Made by a program: the position numbers and the translations under genes | Assembly: GCA_003116875.1 (NCBI GenBank) | Contig: BCKT01000004.1 | Coordinates: forward strand, 1,014,201-1,078,200 | Length of the DNA stretch: 64,000 bases | From: Takashimella koratensis | Taxonomy: Eukaryota > Basidiomycota > Tremellomycetes > Trichosporonales > Tetragoniomycetaceae | Direction: 5' to 3' | Notes under the pieces: generated by a model | Databases searched by the model: none | The model's input: only the letters and a program-made list of their open reading frames with translations | Told to the model about the DNA's origin: nothing | Shown here: positions 1 to 11,759 of the stretch, in pieces | How positions within the stretch are numbered: the first letter of the stretch is position 1 | Layout: the number at the start of each line of letters is the position of its first letter

Positions 1-349
1 GACTGGTTGCGGAGGCTGCGGCTGCCGAGGTTGATGCTGCGTTGGGGTCGGCGCCGGTCGCCTCGAGATTCACGTCGTCATCGACATCGTCTTCACCGCC
101 TTCTTCTTCTGCATCCTCCTCTACCCCTTCTCCTACGTCCCCAATTCGCTGCGGCTGCTGCTGGCCAGGTTGAACATGCGCTACCTCATCCATAAGCGAA
201 GGGTCGATGATGATATGACTGCTGTCGTCACCGCCGTGGTCGGCGAGGTAGTGAGCGTCATCGCCAGCGGTCGGGAACAAGGATTCGAGAGGTGCGAGTG
301 CCGAGTTTGACGGAAGCTGTGTCTCGTCTGCGCCGCTTGGGTTGGACAT
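1..349 (-). CDS. N-terminal part of an acidic, low-complexity protein (runs off the left edge)
   Basis: An open frame starts with the ATG at 349 and stays open for 116 codons to the window edge, so only the N-terminus is present. It begins MSNPSGADETQ, has a short hydrophobic patch with three isoleucines near residue 50, then Gln-rich and strongly acidic Glu/Asp runs and an Ala/Ser-rich tail. No domain is visible. Acidic N-termini of this kind occur in fungal transcription and chromatin proteins, but that is only a guess. Its start faces the PPZ phosphatase gene across 1.2 kb. An intron could begin inside the segment without being noticed. Confidence 0.5.
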   Translation of the reverse strand, partial: MSNPSGADETQLPSNSALAPLESLFPTAGDDAHYLADHGGDDSSHIIIDPSLMDEVAHVQPGQQQPQRIGDVGEGVEEDAEEEGGEDDVDDDVNLEATGADPNAASTSAAAASATS

Positions 350-1583
350 GACGTGGGCTGGGTTGTTGAGGGTGGTAGTTGACAGAGGGATGGATTTGGG
401 GTACAAGTCGAGCTGCGAGGGAGACGGTGGAGTTGGGGAAGGGTAGGATGGGGTAGGATGGGGCAGGATGGGGTCAACTGTGGGTTACGAGGAGTGATGT
501 CAATGGCAGTGTCTTGTCGCAGTCAAAGTTGAGCAATGGTCCATGTTATGTTGACAAGATTTCAAGGGTAGTGAGTTGGATGCCGTGTTTATTTATATAC
601 ACTGCCCATCTAAGCGTGGTCTCATCCCATGCGTGTCGCCATGAGCGTGTGCATCAGATTCAATCAAGCACTGAGACATGGGTGGGAAGTGGGAGGGGGA
701 GTTGCCAGCACCGCCTGCATAGTGACAGTAACAGTCCCCACTCGACTGCTAGCTCGCATGGATGGTGCTACTTTCTACTCATGCTCATGCCTACGTGCGA
801 CGTTGTGCTACGGGTTAAACCAGCCAAAGTGTAACCGAATCAAATGAATCGACTAATGACCTATATAGGCATTAGGAAATGCAATACAATCCACCCAAGA
901 GCCAAGACTGACACGCGTGTGCTCTAAACAACCATACTGGTCCCCTCGTTCCCTTACCCTGCCCTGCGGCTCCTACGGTCCCCTGCGATCCCACCCTGGT
1001 GCTTGGTCACTCACTACACGTCTGTCTCTCTCTGCCTCTGTTCATCTATCTGCCTATCTTGCTTGCTTGCCGATCAGAGTCAAGTCACGAGCCAACCGCC
1101 CATAGCCACCACCACCCACGGCCAAGAAAACCGAGTAGACTAATCCCTTGTCTTTTAGGGATTAGGTACTACCTCTCTACTCGACCCACCGGGCATCTGC
1201 ACAAGCGTCCTTTAGTCACCCTCTGACCCTCTCTCCCACCACCATTCCCCTCCCTCTCACCTCGCACCTCCCTCCTCCTCTTCCCACTCGACAATCGCTC
1301 CTTATCCAACAACCTCCCCATCCATCCCATCGTCCACCCGCACACTCTTTCATCCATACATATTTCCCTACTTCCCCACCCACCGGCACACCCCATCCTC
1401 CATCCTCCATCCGCTCATCAATCCACCCGCGGTCACCTTGGCGTCGACACCCACCGGCCATCGTCATCCTCACCGTCATCGCCATCGCCCGACATCGCAT
1501 TCACTCCTCCCTCTCCCTCTTCCACCACCCATTCATCCATCCTCCTGCTCTAACCACTTCCCCTCCCAACCCAACAACCAAGC
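350..1583. other. Divergent intergenic region without a gene
   Basis: This 1.2-kb stretch separates the starts of the left-edge gene (-) and the PPZ phosphatase (+). A TATA-like ATTTATATA lies at 591-599. From about 1210 onward the + strand is pyrimidine-rich with many CCAYCC-type motifs, as in long fungal 5' leaders. Open frames here are short and low-complexity, and I see no gene. Confidence 0.5.
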
Positions 1584-3766
1584 ATGGGCCAGTCACCATC
1601 CAAGAAGATGGGTCGGACGCGGTCCAAGGAGTTGTCCGCCAACGACCTTGCCGACAGCCTCGCGTCCACCAAGTTGACATCCACGCCGTCCCGACCTGGC
1701 GGTGTCGACCGCGAGATGGGCAGCAGCACGGGCGGTCCATCCTCGGGGTCTCTGTCATCCCAAACATCACCCACGGATGGGACAGGGTCGAGCGGCGCGG
1801 CCGGCGCCGGTCTCTCGACCCCCGGTGCAAAACCCGGTTGGCGTAAAGGCCCAGGCGACTTGAACGGTTCCTCCCTGTCGACTCCAACAACTCGACCCGG
1901 CCTTTCGTCCCAGGGTTCCAACGACACGCGCTCTTCCGTCTCGGTCATGTCGACTACTCCTGGGGCCGACGCGACTCCATCCATCCCCACCACACAGACT
2001 ATCGTCGCGACCCCTGGCTCAAACTCTTTGGGTACCTCCTTGCGCTCTTCGTTGCTCGGTGCGAGTCCTCCTCCTCCATCCGCGCTGTCTTCCTCCCCTG
2101 TTGCGCGAACGGGCTCGCCGCCCCCTCCCCAACCGCTGGGGGGACACCAGCACTCCAATTCGTCCTCCTCCCTCACCCCCGGGGCCGCGCTCACCGCCAC
2201 CGTCAGCCGTGGCAGCACGAGCGGCGGCGCAAGCGCTACCGTCCAGACCCTCGACGTCGACAACATGATCGGAAGGCTCTTAGAAGCGGGTTATAGCGGC
2301 AAAGTCACAAAATCACCACCTCTCAAGAACGCAGAGATTGCAGCCGTTTGCGCGGCAGCAAGAGAAGTCTTCCTCTCTCAACCGACTTTGATCGAACTCA
2401 GTCCACCCGTCAAGATTGTTGGCGATGTACACGGACAGGTAAGCGTGATCACCCACCGTATACTACTGGTCCCCAAACCCGACTACATATAGACCCGCGC
2501 TGACCAAAATAGTACGCCGATCTGATTCGCATGTTTGAGATGTGTGGGTTCCCACCACAGGCAAACTACCTCTTCCTCGGCGACTATGTCGACCGTGGCA
2601 AGCAGTCTCTCGAGACGATCCTCCTTTTGCTCTGCTACAAGATCAAGTTCCCAGAAAACTTTTTCCTCCTTCGTGGTAACCACGAATGCGCCAACGTCAC
2701 GCGAGGTAAGTCGTCCCACTCTCTGTTCACGCCATTTTCTCCTCGTGTCTACGCGCTGCTGTCTCGGCGCAATCTCCGCGCTGCCCTCTCAACACAGCCC
2801 ATCATTCTGTCCCATCAACATAACCCGTCCTGACTTTGCTTCTAGTTTACGGCTTTTACGACGAATGTAAACGACGTACAAACATCAAGACATGGAAGAC
2901 ATTTATCGACGTCTTCAACGCTCTACCTATTGCTTCGATCGTCGCTAGCAAGATCTTTTGCGTTCACGGTGGTCTCAGCCCGAGTCTCAAGACGATGGAC
3001 GATATTCGTCGCATCCAGCGCCCTACCGGTGAGTGTTCTCTTCTTTATACCCACAGCTTCGTCCCTACCTGCCTTTCGCCAACGAACGACGAGCTGACAC
3101 GGGGTGACACACAGATGTGCCGGACTACGGACTGCTCAATGATCTCGTGTGGTCCGACCCATCGGATACCGCGCTGGACTGGGAAGACAACGAGCGCGGT
3201 GTATCCTTCTGTTACGGCAAGAGCGTGATCAACGCCTTCCTGGCGACACATGTGAGCTCACATCTTTCCGAAGGCAAGAGAGAGCTCGAACTGACTGGAT
3301 TTGACTTTAGGACATGGACCTGATTTGTCGAGCACACATGGTCGTTGAGGACGGTTACGAATTCTACAACGACCGGACGCTCGTCACGGTCTTCTCTGCA
3401 CCAAAGTGAGTCTCTGCCCACCTCTTTATCCCCACAAGCGTCGTCCCGGGCATGTACGCACGGGTCGCTCTTTCCTCTTCCGGGTAATAAGCTTGGTCAA
3501 GTGTCATGTTCCCGAATAAGTATCAATGCTGACTCGTTTCACTTTACCCTCCTTTCAAACGCGTCTTCCCCTCTCTCTTCTTCCCCTTTTCATCTTCACC
3601 TCGATCACGTACCTTTCCCGCCGTTCTTAGCTACTGTGGCGAGTTTGACAACTTTGGAGCTGTCATGTCGGTCTCTGAAGACTTGCTATGTTCGTTTGAG
3701 TTGCTCAAACCGCTTGACGGGGCAGCGTTGAAGAAGGAGATGACCAAGTCGAAGCGGAAAAGGTAA
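1584..3766 (+). CDS. PPZ1: PPZ-type serine/threonine protein phosphatase
   Basis: Metallo-phosphoesterase of the PP1/PPZ group, fungal-specific regulators of cation homeostasis and cell integrity. Exons: 1584-2438, 2513-2705, 2846-3028, 3115-3251, 3311-3405, 3631-3766; all joins keep frame, giving 532 aa. The N-terminal ~240 residues are a Ser/Thr/Pro-rich disordered arm that starts MGQSPSKK, a good N-myristoylation context as in yeast Ppz1. The catalytic core then shows GDVHGQ, GDYVDRG, RGNHE, HGGLSP and SAPNYCGEFDN, the metal-binding and catalytic signature of PP1-like enzymes. The long N-terminal arm separates it from the PP1 catalytic subunit. The C-terminus is short and Lys-rich; a possible last donor at AAAAG/GTAAAC could extend it, but a stop follows immediately in frame. 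Confidence 0.93.
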
Positions 3767-3794
3767 ACCTCTATTCCTACTGGCTCTTTCCAAT

Positions 3795-3843
3795 CCTCCT
3801 CCTCCTCCTCCTCCTCCTCCTCCTCTTCCTCCTCCTCCTCCTC
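3795..3843. repeat. (CCT)n trinucleotide repeat
   Basis: About 16 CCT/TCC units with a single CTT interruption, lying just after the PPZ stop codon. On the opposite strand it would encode poly-Glu, but no gene supports that reading. Probably 3' UTR or intergenic microsatellite. Confidence 0.85.
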
Positions 3844-4820
3844 ACATGATGGCCACAAGCAAAGGCTGGGGTCTATACCCGGATCGGAAAGTCAAGAAAC
3901 TCAAGCTGACGCCTACCCTAGCTTGCAAAATCACCAGTCTCCACCCAACAACCCGACCGCGCAGAGCTACTAAGTCGTTAGCTTCTCGCGCCCAAGGCCA
4001 ACTCACGTATCACATCCTGGTCAAGGTCGGGTCGCACCCATTCGATATTCGATCACTCCAAATTTCGTTGCTCGACTGGCGATAATGTTGTTGTTTCTGT
4101 CTCTCTTCTTCCATTCTTACTCTTTGACGACGAGGACGGTGCCGAGGCGGATAGGGTTGGTGCGAGGGTTGAGCGAGGGACGATAGGGCGACAAGTGGAG
4201 AGGTAGAGGAAGGAAAGCGGGGATGGGGAGGCGAGGGAGAGGGAGAGTGAAAGAGAGGCCGAATATCCCACGCATAAAATGTGTACCACCAAGATCAAGA
4301 CCCCAAGATTCCAGCCATCATGACGTGCGAGTAAACTCTACCATCAAAGGATCGATCCCCCCAAAAAACACACACGACCTCAAGCCTCTCCAGACCTCCG
4401 CCTGATCCAACTTTCACTACTACCATGCACCACGCACCAAGCACCGCGCACCGCGCACAAGCACCAAGCACCATTCGTATGTCTATTCGAGTGTCTTTAC
4501 GCAACACCCAACACTTACCGACTCTATCAAGGCACACACCCATACCTTCCAGACGCCGTTATCGACGACCGGCGGGAAGGGATGGATCTATCAACGACTC
4601 CGTCAGCCCCCCACTCACTTGCTCAACAACCACTGTCTCTTCCTCTTCGGTCTCGTCTTGTCTCGCCTCGGCTCGGCTCGTCTTCATAACCACTTCATTC
4701 CACTTCGCTTTCATCGCCACAACAGCTAAAGCTACCTTCCTCTCGGTCCTATTGCTTATCTCTCAAACCCCTCTATTTTGGTTTTTTCTTTTTACATTTG
4801 TATACGGGTGTACGATTTGG

Positions 4821-4894
4821 TTCTTTCTCTCTCTTTCTCTCTTTCTATCTTTCTCTCTCTCTCTCTCTCTCTTTGCCTCTATCTTACCTCTCTG

Positions 4895-4934
<40 letters not shown>

Positions 4935-4960
4935 CTTCTCTCTTTCTCTCGATGTCTCTC
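4821..4960. repeat. Long polypyrimidine (CT)n/(CTTT)n tract
   Basis: About 140 bases almost wholly C and T on the + strand, with uninterrupted CT runs around 4855-4872 and 4905-4928 and CTTT variants. A smaller CT run follows at about 5110-5130. Such mirror-symmetric polypurine-polypyrimidine DNA can form triplex (H-DNA). Confidence 0.85.
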
Positions 4961-5409
4961 ACACTCCCTTTTTCTCAAGTCCTCAACACTCCCTCAACTC
5001 GTCTCTCTTCGTTCGGTTCAATAGTAGGTTTTTTTTCTTCTTTCACAAAGACAAGGACAAGGACTCGACTCGCACCAAACCGATGAAAGTGGAGCCATAT
5101 CGATTGATCCCCCTCTCTCTCTCTCTCTCTTCGGCGTTTAGGCAGAACTGCTTATCACTGCGTGAGGGGTTCAGGAAAGTATGACTTACACCAGAGTCAA
5201 GGTTGGCGCGCCCTCGTCGCGGGTCGTGGTTTATTTACAGTCAAGGTAGTAGTAACGTAGAAATGAGGTCAAACACCACCGCGAAATGCAATTTGTACTA
5301 CCAACTCAAACACCTTCAAGTCTTGGTCGACCACACCTCCTCCTTGATCTTAAATTTGCTTCAGACAAGGAATTGTGCATTTTGGTTTCTTGTTCACGTC
5401 ATCATTTCG

Positions 5410-5447
5410 CCCACCACCACCACCACCACCACCACCACCACCACCAC
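5410..5447. repeat. (CAC)n trinucleotide repeat
   Basis: Twelve near-perfect CAC/ACC units. It is intergenic, 315 bp beyond the stop codon of the 2-oxoglutarate dehydrogenase gene. Confidence 0.85.
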
Positions 5448-5761
5448 GACCTACTACCCTTTGTGACTCCTCCGAAACGTCCAAGAAAGGGGGAAAAGTA
5501 CCTGTCATGTCTGCGTACGTGTACGAGCCATACAGTGAATCAAAGCGAGGAAAGGGGGAAAGGGGGACGACATGAGTTATGAAAGTGCGAATACGGAATG
5601 AGATCCAACTAATCGTAAGTCGGGGTTTGTAGACTAAAGTGAAAAAAAAAAGCCACACACCTAAGGTGATTTGAACGAAATGAGAAGGGAGAATAGACAT
5701 ACGATCAAGGAAAGGAAGATATTAGACTACCTGATCAATCAATCACTGCGTCACGCTGTAT

Positions 5762-8700
5762 TTACTCGGCGAACGCCATGTCGTTGATCATCTCAATCTC
5801 GGCCTTGTGAGCACCCTTGGAACCCGTAGCGACCGATGAGCTCGGTTTTCGTCCCGCGTAGATCGGAACCTTGTTCTTGTGGTTCTCAGTCTCCTGAAGA
5901 GCCGTGATCAATCGAGGCTGAACATAAGTCCATGCACCGTTGTTCAAAGGCTAGGTCAAAGTGAAAAGAACAAATCGTCAGCTCAAAACCCATGACTTTG
6001 GGTAATTGCACGGCTAGTCAAGAAAACTGAGACTCACCTCTTCCTGGGCCCAGACGAGGTCGGCGTTCGGGTACTTGTCAAGATGCGGAGTGAGCAAATC
6101 GTACGGCAAGGGACTAATCTGTTCCAGCCTTGAGATGACGACATCATCGATTCCTCGCTTCTCACGCTCCTGGAGAAGCTGGTAGTATACCTGACCGGAA
6201 CACAAAATGTGTCGCCTAATCTTGTCGGGAGAAGCAAGGGATTCCGGGTGAGGGTCGGGCAAGTATCGCTCGAACATTGTCTCGCCCGACATTTCGGAAA
6301 GTGGGGATCGAGCAAGTGGGTGACGAAGGAGCGATTTGGAGAAGAAGACGATGAGCTGGAGGTAGATGCGTCAGCAAGTTGTCAAAATCAGGTCAAGAGA
6401 ATCTTGGTCGGTAGCGCAGAAGGACATTGGCGGTAGCTCTACTCACCGGCTTGCGGAACTCGCGCTTGTTCTGGCGACGAAGAACGTGGAAGTAGTTGGC
6501 CGGTGTACTGCATAGGTTGAAAGTCAGCCACCTATTCTCATTCCCAAGCCACCTGGCCGAGGGCGTTCCAGCTTTACTCCACTCACGTCGGGTAAACAAC
6601 CTGCATGTTGCAGTCCTGGTGCTGACGGTCGAGTTTCTCAGCCGAAGGGTAAACTCGGGGCTCATCGTCACACAACTGGAGGAAACGCTCGATACGACCC
6701 GAAGAGTGTTCGGGGCCCTGACCGTCGTATCCGTGCGGGAGGGACATGACGAGACCGGTACGCTGGAGCCACTTGCGTTCACCAGCAGCGAGGAACTGGT
6801 CGATGATGCATTGGGCGTTGTTCCTGTTCACATTTCACATCAAGGGGAAACAGAATTTTATCAGTCACGTTAATATCAATCATGATGAAACTCAAGGCTT
6901 AGATCTCCTCGACTTACGCAAAGTCACCGAACTGGGCCTCCCAGATGGTCAACGAGTTGGGCGAGACGAGCGAGTAGCCGAGCTCGAAACCGAGGGTACC
7001 GAATTCAGACAAGTGCGAGTTGGTAACGGTGAACGAACCCTGCTCTGATCCGAGGTGCTTGAGGGCGACATAGGTCGCCTCGTTCTCCTGGTCGTGAACG
7101 ACAGCGTGACGCTGGGAGAAGGTACCTCGCTCAACGTCTTGGCCCGAGATACGAACGTGAGTACCCTCGAGGCAGAGGGTACCAAACGCGAGGGCCTCGG
7201 CGGTGGACCAGTCAATGTTCTCGCCCTCGGAGACGGTCTTGCCACGGGTGGCAATGATACGGGCGAGGTTCTTGTGCGGGGTGAAGCCCTCGGGGAAGGA
7301 CGAGATGACGCTCCCGATGTGCTTGAGAGTCGACTCCTCCGTGCCCGTTGGGTGGTGAGGGAGGACGTTCTCGGCCAACTCCTTGGGAGTCGGGAACCCG
7401 TCCCACGACGAGGAGAGCCACTCCTTGGGCGAGGGCTTGTAGCTCTTTGCGTCATCGGCGGCCTTCTCAAGCATCCCCCAAACCCACTGACGGTGCTCGT
7501 CGATCTCCTTGTCCGAGAACGTACCCTCCTTCTTCAAATGGTCGGTGTAGATTGACAACAAGCTCGGCTGCTTCTGGATCGCCTTGTACATCTTGGGCTG
7601 GGTGAAGCTCGGCTGGTCGGTCTCATTGTGGCCGTAACGACGGTAACAGACAATGTCGATGACGACATCCTTCTTGAAGGTCGCGCGCCAATCGGCAGCG
7701 AGTTGACAGACAAAGTTGACAGCCTCGACGTTGTCCCCGTTGACGTGGAAGATGGGCGCGTCAATCGACTTGGCAATATCCGACGGGTATGGGGTGGATC
7801 GGGCAAACCTCGGGTCGGTGGTGAAACCAATCTGGTTGTTGACGATCAGGTGGATCGTACCGCCCGTACCGTAGTTGGGGAGGTTCTGCATACCCATGGT
7901 CTCGTAGACGACACCTTGGCCAGCGAACGCGGCGTCTCCGTGGAGAAGGACACCCATGGCCGAGTCACCGGTGCTCTCGTCGCCCTCGAAGTGCTGGATC
8001 GCACGCGTCTTGCCGAGGACAACCGGGTCCTCGGCCTCAAGGTGGGAAGGGTTAGCGACGAGCGAGAGCGCGACCTTCTTGCCGCTGGGGGTCGGGCGGA
8101 CGTAGTTGGCACCCAAGTGGTACTTAACATCACCACCACCCGAGTCGTTGGCGTCAACGTTGCCTGCAAACTCGTTGAGGATAGCCTCGATCGGCTTGCG
8201 AATGACGTTGGCGAGAATGTTGAGACGACCACGGTGCGGCATACCCATGACGATCGACTTGACACCCGAGTCGACGGATCGGTCAATGAGCGCCTTCATA
8301 CCGGGGACGAGGGCCTCGCATCCCTCGAGACCGAAACGTTTCTCGTTCGGGTACTTGGATGCGATAAACTTTTCAAACAGCTCAGACCACATGGTTCGGT
8401 CGAGGATCATGCGCTTCTCCTCGGTTGAGTAGTTCCACTGGGTCGGGATCTCGACACGCTCACGGATCCAGTCGCACTGTCCACGGTCGGTGATGTGGAC
8501 GTACTGGACACCGATGTTGGCGCCTGTGATCGGTTAGCATCGGTCTACCTAAAATCACGATCAACACATGACTCACAGTACATGCGCTTGAGTTCTTCGA
8601 CGATCTGGCCGAGAGTCATCTTGTCGTCCTTGACCGAGCCGACAAAACGCGGGAGGATACCAGCGCCGAGCTTGAACTCCTTCTTCAAGTCCTCCTCGGT

Positions 8701-9401
8701 CCAGCCGTAGTAGTCGAGCTTGAGCTCCGGGGGGACGCGCGAGTCGAGGTCGGCGTCAGAGATGCGGAGAGGGTCGAGGTTGGCGACGTGGTGGCCGCGG
8801 ACCTGGTACGCGCGGACGAGGAGCTGGACCTGTGGGGGGTTAGCATGTGCGATTGGCTTCTCCTTGGAGACCAGGAGCTTAGTGAAAGTTAGGGTCGACT
8901 TGCCTTGAGGTAGTCGGAGAGGTCGCTGCCGCCCTCGACGTCGAGCTGGGGGCTGCCACCCGCAGGCTCGGGAACGGCGCCAGCGAAGCCAGGAGGAGGC
9001 GTGTAGGCCGAGCTGGAAGGGAGACCCTTGTCGAGGCCCGAGAAGTAGGTCGCCCACGAGACGTGGACCGACTTGGGGTCCTGCCTCCAGTTGCGGTACA
9101 TCCTAAGCGCGGGGTGTCAGATTGTTCGATCGACAAGGAAGGCAAAGACAAGCAGCAGAAGAAGGAGAATCTCTGGGCAGTTGGCGACCAGGACTCACTC
9201 CTCAACGTAGTAGGTGTTGCCGCCGCTGGCAAAGTTGTCATTCGGACTTGGCGGGATTGCGGTCTCGGTCGCGTAGGAGCGAGTCGCGATGGCCGTTGCG
9301 CGCGGGAAGGGTTTGGCGATAAAGGTGAGTGCACGACGAGCGGCAGGCGTCGGGGTGGCCAGACGCGCCGCGCGCAGGTGTCGCGGGAGCGTGCGGATCA
9401 T
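5762..9401 (-). CDS. KGD1: 2-oxoglutarate dehydrogenase E1 component, mitochondrial
   Basis: Thiamine-diphosphate E1 of the 2-oxoglutarate dehydrogenase complex of the TCA cycle; it decarboxylates 2-oxoglutarate and passes the succinyl group to lipoyl-E2. Exons on the minus strand: 9401-9199, 9102-8904, 8829-8577, 8523-6918, 6823-6587, 6507-6447, 6355-6038, 5950-5762; 1021 aa, the usual family length. The N-terminus ([14 protein letters not shown]...) is Arg-rich and without acids, a mitochondrial presequence. Then come the E1 N-terminal helix ([14 protein letters not shown]), RAYQVRGHH, the MPHRGRLN motif, the [10 protein letters not shown] segment near residue 413 and the [17 protein letters not shown] motif. 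The C-terminal transketolase-like half ends in the conserved Tyr/Ala/Gly-Arg-rich tail. The intron between exons 2 and 3 uses a GC donor (GCAAGT), the only join that keeps the frame. Confidence 0.97.
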
Positions 9402-10270
9402 TGTGGGTGATGTGGTTGTGGTTGGGGTATGGTTGGGTTAGAAGTGAGGTGTGAATGTGGGTCCGGGAAATTTGTCCCGATCGTGACGCGGAAAAGGTGT
9501 GACGAGGGGAGTGTGGGAGTAGAAAGGTGAGGGGGCTCGCAGGTCGCACAAATGGGTGATGTGCGGTGGCGAGGAGAGGGGAAGAGGTGGGTGGGTGTGT
9601 AGTGAGTGAGTGGTAGAGGAGAGTGGATGGAGAGAAAGAGGATGCGAGGATGTCGGTAGACTGAGTTTGAACGTCGTCACCAGCCAGCCGTCCTACCTTT
9701 GTCTTTGTGTATGTGTGTGTGTGGGTTTGGGTGCGTGTGTGGCCATGTGGTTGCTGGGTGCAGTCAAAATTGAATCGGCTGGATTAGACGGGTACCCGTA
9801 TTCACGTGATTCGGAGTTTTCGTCGGCTTTCCGTCGTCCGCCTCGTCCCACCCTGGCCCTTGTCTGCCGCGGCCGCAATCCCATTTCCGACGCACCTAGT
9901 CATCAGTACTCCGTCAAGGTCTAGCTAGGTAACAGCCATATAGGCCACACGGGTTCACTACTACCCAGGCAGAGTCAAACACAGTGCAACATGGTATGCA
10001 TCAGACTCGCCAATGACGAATCAGAACACTCTACCTAACGCGCAACTACTTTCTCATTCACCGCTTCAAACCTTGTTTTTTCCTCAATTGGGCAAACATG
10101 CGTCACCCAAGTTTTCTCTTTCCCACACTCTGGCTCTTCCACCTTAACGTCTTTCAACTTTGAAGCAGACATCAATAACCTTACGCACGGGGACAAATCA
10201 CTGCAGAGCTAAATTGCTGCATCACTGCCTTGGTGTTCTCGTCTACGTTGGGCTGGTCAATGTCCGACGC
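9402..10270. other. Upstream region of the 2-oxoglutarate dehydrogenase gene; no gene
   Basis: Non-coding stretch between the start of the dehydrogenase gene and the stop of the FKBP12 gene, both on the minus strand. It contains a (TG)n run at about 9705-9740 and one palindromic E-box CACGTG at 9803-9808, about 400 bp upstream of the dehydrogenase start. bHLH factors such as Cbf1/Pho4 types bind this sequence in other fungi; function here is unknown. Confidence 0.5.
9705..9740. repeat. (TG)n-rich microsatellite
   Basis: Short imperfect TG/TGG repeat, in the non-coding DNA about 300 bp upstream of the 2-oxoglutarate dehydrogenase start. Confidence 0.6.
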
Positions 10271-11179
10271 TTAGGCGATCTTGATGAGCTCAACGGTGAA
10301 CTTGAGGGTAGCGTTGGGCGGGATGACGGGCGGGAAGCCACGAGCGCCGTACGCGTAGTCGGCTAAAGGAAGAGAGTCGTCAGCTAGGTTCTGGGGTGTT
10401 TGGAAGTTTGTTTTGAGGGCAATGTATGGAAGGAGGGAAACGAGAGGTTGGAGACTTACGCGAGCAGGTCAGGACGGCCTTCTCACCGACCGAGAGCTGG
10501 GGAACACCTAGTAGCGTGTCAGCTGTTGCTAGTAACTGGGCAGATGCTTCATGGAGTACGTTGCGGCGGAAAAGAGACATCAAGACCTCAAAGCTTACCC
10601 TCGTCCCAGCCCTAGAGGAGGTGGTTAGCAAATGTCAACGAATTAAAGTTGGCTTGCGGAGGAAGGATGTGGAACGGCATGGAGTAGGGAGGAATTGCGA
10701 GGGCTGAAGCCAAGCTTACCTTGATGACGCGGCCGACACCGATGGCGGTGACGAACGGCTGTCCGCGGTCGACCGACTAAAGGGGAGTCAGTGCATGCTC
10801 ACTCTCAAGGGTAAGGGAGCCGTGTCAAGCCCTGGTCGGTGGGCTGCACTCACCGAGTCGAAGGTGGAGCCGTCAAGGAGCTTGCCGGTGTAGTGGATGG
10901 TGACCGTTTGGCCCTGTGCGTGTGTCAATACTCGCCCAGCTGTGTAAAGCGTTGAACAAGCATGGCGCATGGAGTGGTACTCACGGGCTTGGGGAAGGTC
11001 TTGCCATCGCCGGGGGAGAGACGCTGGCAGGTGGTTCATGAGATCAGCAACGGTTTGGGGTACAGGATGACGCTGGCGTGTCCATGCTGTGCTGTGGAGC
11101 TCCCGTGCATGGTCGTGGAGTCGACTGCCAAGGGGGTTGAAGGGGATGAACGCCTGCTCACCTCGATTTCGACACCCAT
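10271..11179 (-). CDS. FPR1: FKBP12 peptidyl-prolyl cis-trans isomerase
   Basis: Small cytosolic prolyl isomerase and receptor for FK506 and rapamycin; with drug it inhibits calcineurin or TOR. Exons: 11179-11162, 11023-10985, 10913-10854, 10776-10720, 10611-10599, 10507-10460, 10362-10271, totalling 108 aa, the standard single-domain length. Landmarks: [27 protein letters not shown] (drug-pocket Tyr, Phe and Asp), [34 protein letters not shown]. One micro-exon is only 13 nt. The sequence resembles Cryptococcus FRR1 closely, from memory of that family. A TATA-like box lies 94 bp upstream of the start. Confidence 0.97.
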
Positions 11180-11759
11180 GTTGCGTGCAGTAGTATGGAA
11201 TAGACGAGGGGTAGTACGGGTAGTGGTAGTGGTGAAGAGTCGAGAAGACGAGTTGAGCAGAGTTCGCTGCATTATTTATACTGTACGTGTTGAAGGATGG
11301 AGTGTAACCCAAGGCAGTGGACCAAGCCTCCCCAAGGACGGCTGCTGCCCCTGCCCGGCCCCCTCTGCTCCCTCTGCTCTTGCCCCTTGCCCATGGTGGT
11401 CCAGTACGTGGCGTGATGACTCGCTCCACTTTCATGGCAATCGGCGTTTTATCTTATCACTTATCGTCCCCTTTGTGGCAGCAGGCACCCGTCGGCACTT
11501 CTACCTCTTCCCCACCTACCACTTGCACCTATCCATGCACCTCTTCTACACCTCGTCGTAGAACACCAGGCAGCGAAGCTCTATACTGTGTCTAGGCATA
11601 TACGTCCCTTCCTCTATCCCCTCTATTACAAAGCTATTCCAACCAAGGGATGGCAGCAGACACACAACGCCGAGCATGGATCATCGTCAGCGTTCCTCGT
11701 CCACCCCGACCGCCCCAGGTCCATGCTCGATTGTCTCTCAGCTTGGCGTAGGCTGTCAC
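11180..11759. other. Intergenic region upstream of FKBP12
   Basis: 580 bp between the FKBP12 start and the likely 3' end of the CmcJ/AsaB-like gene. Apart from the TATA box it holds no recognised feature. The terminal exon of the neighbouring gene may extend into 11640-11759 (see that entry). Confidence 0.4.
11273..11280 (-). promoter_or_regulatory. TATA box of the FKBP12 gene
   Basis: The minus strand reads TATAAATA, ending 94 bp before the FKBP12 start codon at 11179. Spacing and sequence suit a TATA element; no transcript data. Confidence 0.5.

Larger units (their letters stand above)
3767..5761. other. Convergent intergenic region rich in microsatellites
   Basis: Two kilobases between the stop of the PPZ gene (+) and the stop of 2-oxoglutarate dehydrogenase (-). 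It holds three large simple repeats (annotated separately). The long open frames here are translations of the repeats, with Ser/Leu/Phe or Arg/Glu only. No conserved protein was recognised. Confidence 0.6.

Noticed and set aside
1550..2266. 238-codon minus-strand frame opposite the PPZ N-terminal arm
   Set aside because: Mirror of the GC-rich Ser/Pro coding sequence; no start context, no motif, and it would overlap the phosphatase start.
4425..5024. Open frame of 199 codons rich in Ser, Leu and Phe
   Set aside because: It is a translation of the CT-repeat tract; composition is purely repeat-driven and there is no start context, motif or splice support.
5410..5447. CAC repeat as a poly-His coding segment
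   Set aside because: Not in any supported exon; it lies beyond the stop codon of the neighbouring minus-strand gene.
7628..8428. 266-codon frame on the + strand opposite 2-oxoglutarate dehydrogenase
   Set aside because: Antisense shadow of a highly conserved, strongly codon-biased exon; the minus-strand protein matches its family throughout.
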